From positions 1 through 6,960 of the forward strand of contig JAEWFB010000538.1 in assembly GCA_023389095.1 (NCBI GenBank): a stretch of DNA of 6,960 nucleotides, written 5' to 3'. How positions within the stretch are numbered: position 1 is the first letter of the stretch; every line of letters starts with the position of its first letter. Source of the stretch: Actinomycetes bacterium (GTDB lineage: Bacteria > Actinomycetota > Actinomycetes > Actinomycetales > Dermatophilaceae). Below the pieces are notes generated by a model, which saw only the letters and a list, made by a program, of their open reading frames with translations, was not told the DNA's origin and searched no databases. A program made the translations under genes and the position numbers. Shown piece by piece: positions 5,731 through 6,960 of this stretch.

Positions 5731-6401
5731 GGCCGGGGCCACCCCGCCTGGGTAACCGGCGGTACGGCATACCCGCCGTCCAGAATGACCCGGCCCGGGC
5801 GGTAGGCGCGCAGCCAGAGGGTGAACCCGCCCGAGGGCGCAGGGAGCCAGTTGGACTCATGGTCGACGGGAGCGGCGTTCTGGATGTAGACGTCCACCGA
5901 CCCGTCTGCGTTCGGCGCAAGCCCCGACCGGTCGCTCACGCTGTATCGGCGGATCGGATTCGGGACGAAGCGGTTGCGGGCGTCGCCCATCGTCAGCGAC
6001 CAGAACGCCTCGTTGGGTGGCAGCCCACCTGCCGGGAAGTGCATGACGTAGCTGCGGTGCCCGCTCAGCGCCCGGCCCGCCTCGTCGACCTGGGTTGTCC
6101 AGTACATCGCCTCGTCCGGCACGTTGACCGGTCCGGGAAACATCCAGGTGCACGCGGCCCGTGTCAGGAAGCCGTTGCCCGGGACGCCGCACCCGGGCAT
6201 CGTCACCCAACCGTTGACCTTGATCGCTGTGACCCGCGAGAGCGCCTCGACGGTGACGACAGCCAGCCCAACACCTACCAAAGCGCCCTGCACCACATCG
6301 CTACGCACAGGCCGGTCCGGGCCAGCCAGCAGCCGGAAGATGGCATAGAAACAGACCGCCCCGACAAGCGAAGCAAGTAGCGCGGACCATCGCCTGCTCA
6401 C
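5727..6401 (-). CDS. DUF1214 domain membrane protein
   Basis: The 224-aa product has two N-terminal hydrophobic segments (about 7-24 and 38-55), then a DUF1214 domain: EAFWSLTMGD (131-140), VPNPIRRYSVSDRSGL (146-161), NADGSVDVYIQNAAP (164-178), SNWLPAPSGGFTLWLRAY (183-200) and ILDGGYAVPPV (206-216). The NPIxRYS, ADGSxxxYIQ and NWLPAP blocks are the family hallmarks. Cys71 and Cys84 sit between the membrane part and the domain and could pair outside the cell. The GTG start at 6401 follows a modest GGCGGGA-like sequence, and no other start is better placed. It is the first clear gene of a two-gene operon, overlapping DUF1254 by four bases (ATGA); the two products probably work together as partners equivalent to the fused protein. 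Enzymatic function is unknown for the family. Confidence 0.88.
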   Translation of the reverse strand: MSRRWSALLASLVGAVCFYAIFRLLAGPDRPVRSDVVQGALVGVGLAVVTVEALSRVTAIKVNGWVTMPGCGVPGNGFLTRAACTWMFPGPVNVPDEAMYWTTQVDEAGRALSGHRSYVMHFPAGGLPPNEAFWSLTMGDARNRFVPNPIRRYSVSDRSGLAPNADGSVDVYIQNAAPVDHESNWLPAPSGGFTLWLRAYRPGRVILDGGYAVPPVTQAGWPRP

Positions 6402-6493
6402 GCTGCCGGTCCCGCCGGGAGCCTCGGGCGTACGGCGACTGGAACTCGGGACGCGCCACGCCCGGGGCGTGCTCCAACTCCGGCGCCGCTCAT
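6398..6493 (-). CDS. Possible 31-aa leader ORF coupled to the DUF1214 gene
   Basis: An ATG at 6493, with GGTGAG seven bases upstream (6506-6501), opens a frame of 31 codons. Its TGA (6400-6398) overlaps the DUF1214 GTG start as GTGA. The peptide (MSGAGVGARPGRG..., ending LPAGPAA) is Gly/Ala/Arg/Pro-rich with no recognisable motif, and third-position GC (about 70%) is not decisive. The stop-start overlap is what makes it worth listing; it may be chance, or a leader that couples translation. Confidence 0.2.
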   Translation of the reverse strand: MSGAGVGARPGRGASRVPVAVRPRLPAGPAA

Positions 6494-6625
6494 TTGTTCA
6501 CTCACCGGCACCTCCCTCGTCCTGGCGCGCGCCCGGGTACGCATCACCGTGCACCTCCCAGCTCAACTCTGCACCTTCCCCGTTGGCCAATTCCCCACGA
6601 CGCGAACATCTGCGGGCATGGCGAC

Positions 6626-6678
6626 GGCCAGCAGCCGGCGGTATGACGTACTGCCGGCGGCAAACGCCGGATGTTGCA
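6626..6678 (+). repeat. Second copy of the hairpin-containing upstream element
   Basis: This matches 303-354, including the 6-bp inverted repeat CCGGCG (6654-6659) / CGCCGG (6665-6670) and the following ATGTTGCA. The loop is five bases (GCAAA) instead of four because of one extra A. In the 5' copy this element is about 185 bp from the start codon; here it abuts the ATG of the decayed gene because the sequence between, including the ribosome binding site, is missing. Confidence 0.6.
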
Positions 6679-6679
6679 T

Positions 6680-6937
6680 ATGCGGGAGCTCCGGGTCGCG
6701 CTGGTCGAGTTGGCACCCAATGGGGCGCCGCTCGTGCTGGATGGTGATGCCAGGCCCCAACAGACATGTTCAAATCGCACAGTCACCAGATGGCGGCCTC
6801 CGAGTTTCGACGGCCGTCATCGTCGACTCCACACCTTCGTCCTCCTCGTCCTTGAGTACGGATCCCGGGCGGAAGGCCAGGCCGACGCCGCTTTCCACGT
6901 GTTCCTGGTTGATGCGGCAACGCGTCGCGGACCAGGG
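6680..6937 (+). pseudogene. Decayed, internally deleted copy of the 539-1141 lipoprotein gene
   Basis: The sequence aligns in order with three separate parts of the lipoprotein gene: 6680-6707 with 539-566, about 6708-6760 with 816-868, and 6761-6937 with about 965-1141. Missing are 249 bp (between 566 and 816, 2-base CG overlap at the junction) and 96 bp (CAAC shared at the junction), both multiples of three. A +1 and a later -1 then shift and restore the frame around HTFVLLVLEYGSR, which is identical in both copies. Two single-base losses near the end put it out of frame again, and the position of the original TAG reads CAG. The lipobox cysteine, most of the signal peptide and the ribosome binding site are gone. 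From the ATG at 6680 the frame is still open to the window edge (MRELRVALVELAPNGAP...), but a functional product is unlikely. Confidence 0.8.
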
Positions 6938-6960
6938 CGGCCGCAAGCACTTTGCGGCGG

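Noticed and set aside
1..6960. CRISPR arrays, tRNA or rRNA genes, insertion sequences, integrase or att sites
   Set aside because: Looked for on both strands; no regularly spaced repeats, cloverleaf-like sequences, transposase motifs or matching att-type ends were seen.

Overview
The window comes from a high-GC chromosome. Gene style (GC-rich third codon positions, actinobacterial-type TANNNT -10 boxes placed for leaderless transcription, lipoproteins with a single LxGC lipobox, a NYN/OST-HTH protein with an Ala/Lys/Pro linker) points to an actinomycete. I cannot place it more finely from sequence alone. There are no rRNA, tRNA, CRISPR or transposase genes; the content is ordinary accessory and housekeeping-peripheral genes separated by generous gene-poor gaps.

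Layout: (1) 1-101, the 5' end of a minus-strand SnoaL/NTF2-like gene running off the left edge, with a perfect AGGAGG ribosome binding site. (2) 102-538, a divergent intergenic region with several GC-rich inverted repeats. (3) 539-1141 (+), a small uncharacterised lipoprotein. (4) 1165-2043 (-), a NYN-domain putative RNase with a C-terminal OST-HTH/LOTUS domain, convergent with the lipoprotein gene and probably transcribed leaderless. (5) 2457-3632 (-), a seven-blade beta-propeller (YncE/lactonase-like) lipoprotein, preceded by a tandem 9-bp repeat. (6) About 640 bp without a convincing gene. (7) 4316-4894 (-), a VanZ-family membrane protein, probably leaderless. (8) 5131-6401 (-), a two-gene translationally coupled unit coding separately for a DUF1214 protein and a DUF1254 protein, each with its own membrane anchor. 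(9) 6626-6943 (+), a decayed, multiply deleted second copy of the lipoprotein gene and of part of its upstream region.

The most notable feature is not a single gene. A mutilated paralogue of the 539-1141 lipoprotein, together with a hairpin-containing upstream element, lies about 6 kb away in the same orientation. The two copies therefore flank the whole minus-strand block as direct repeats. The decayed copy can be aligned segment by segment: two of its three large deletions are exact multiples of three bases, compensating small indels follow, and the result is an open frame that reads out of the window. The remaining genes look mostly independent. Only DUF1214-DUF1254 form a clear operon. 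I see no assembled multi-gene system such as defence, secretion or biosynthesis, and do not claim one.
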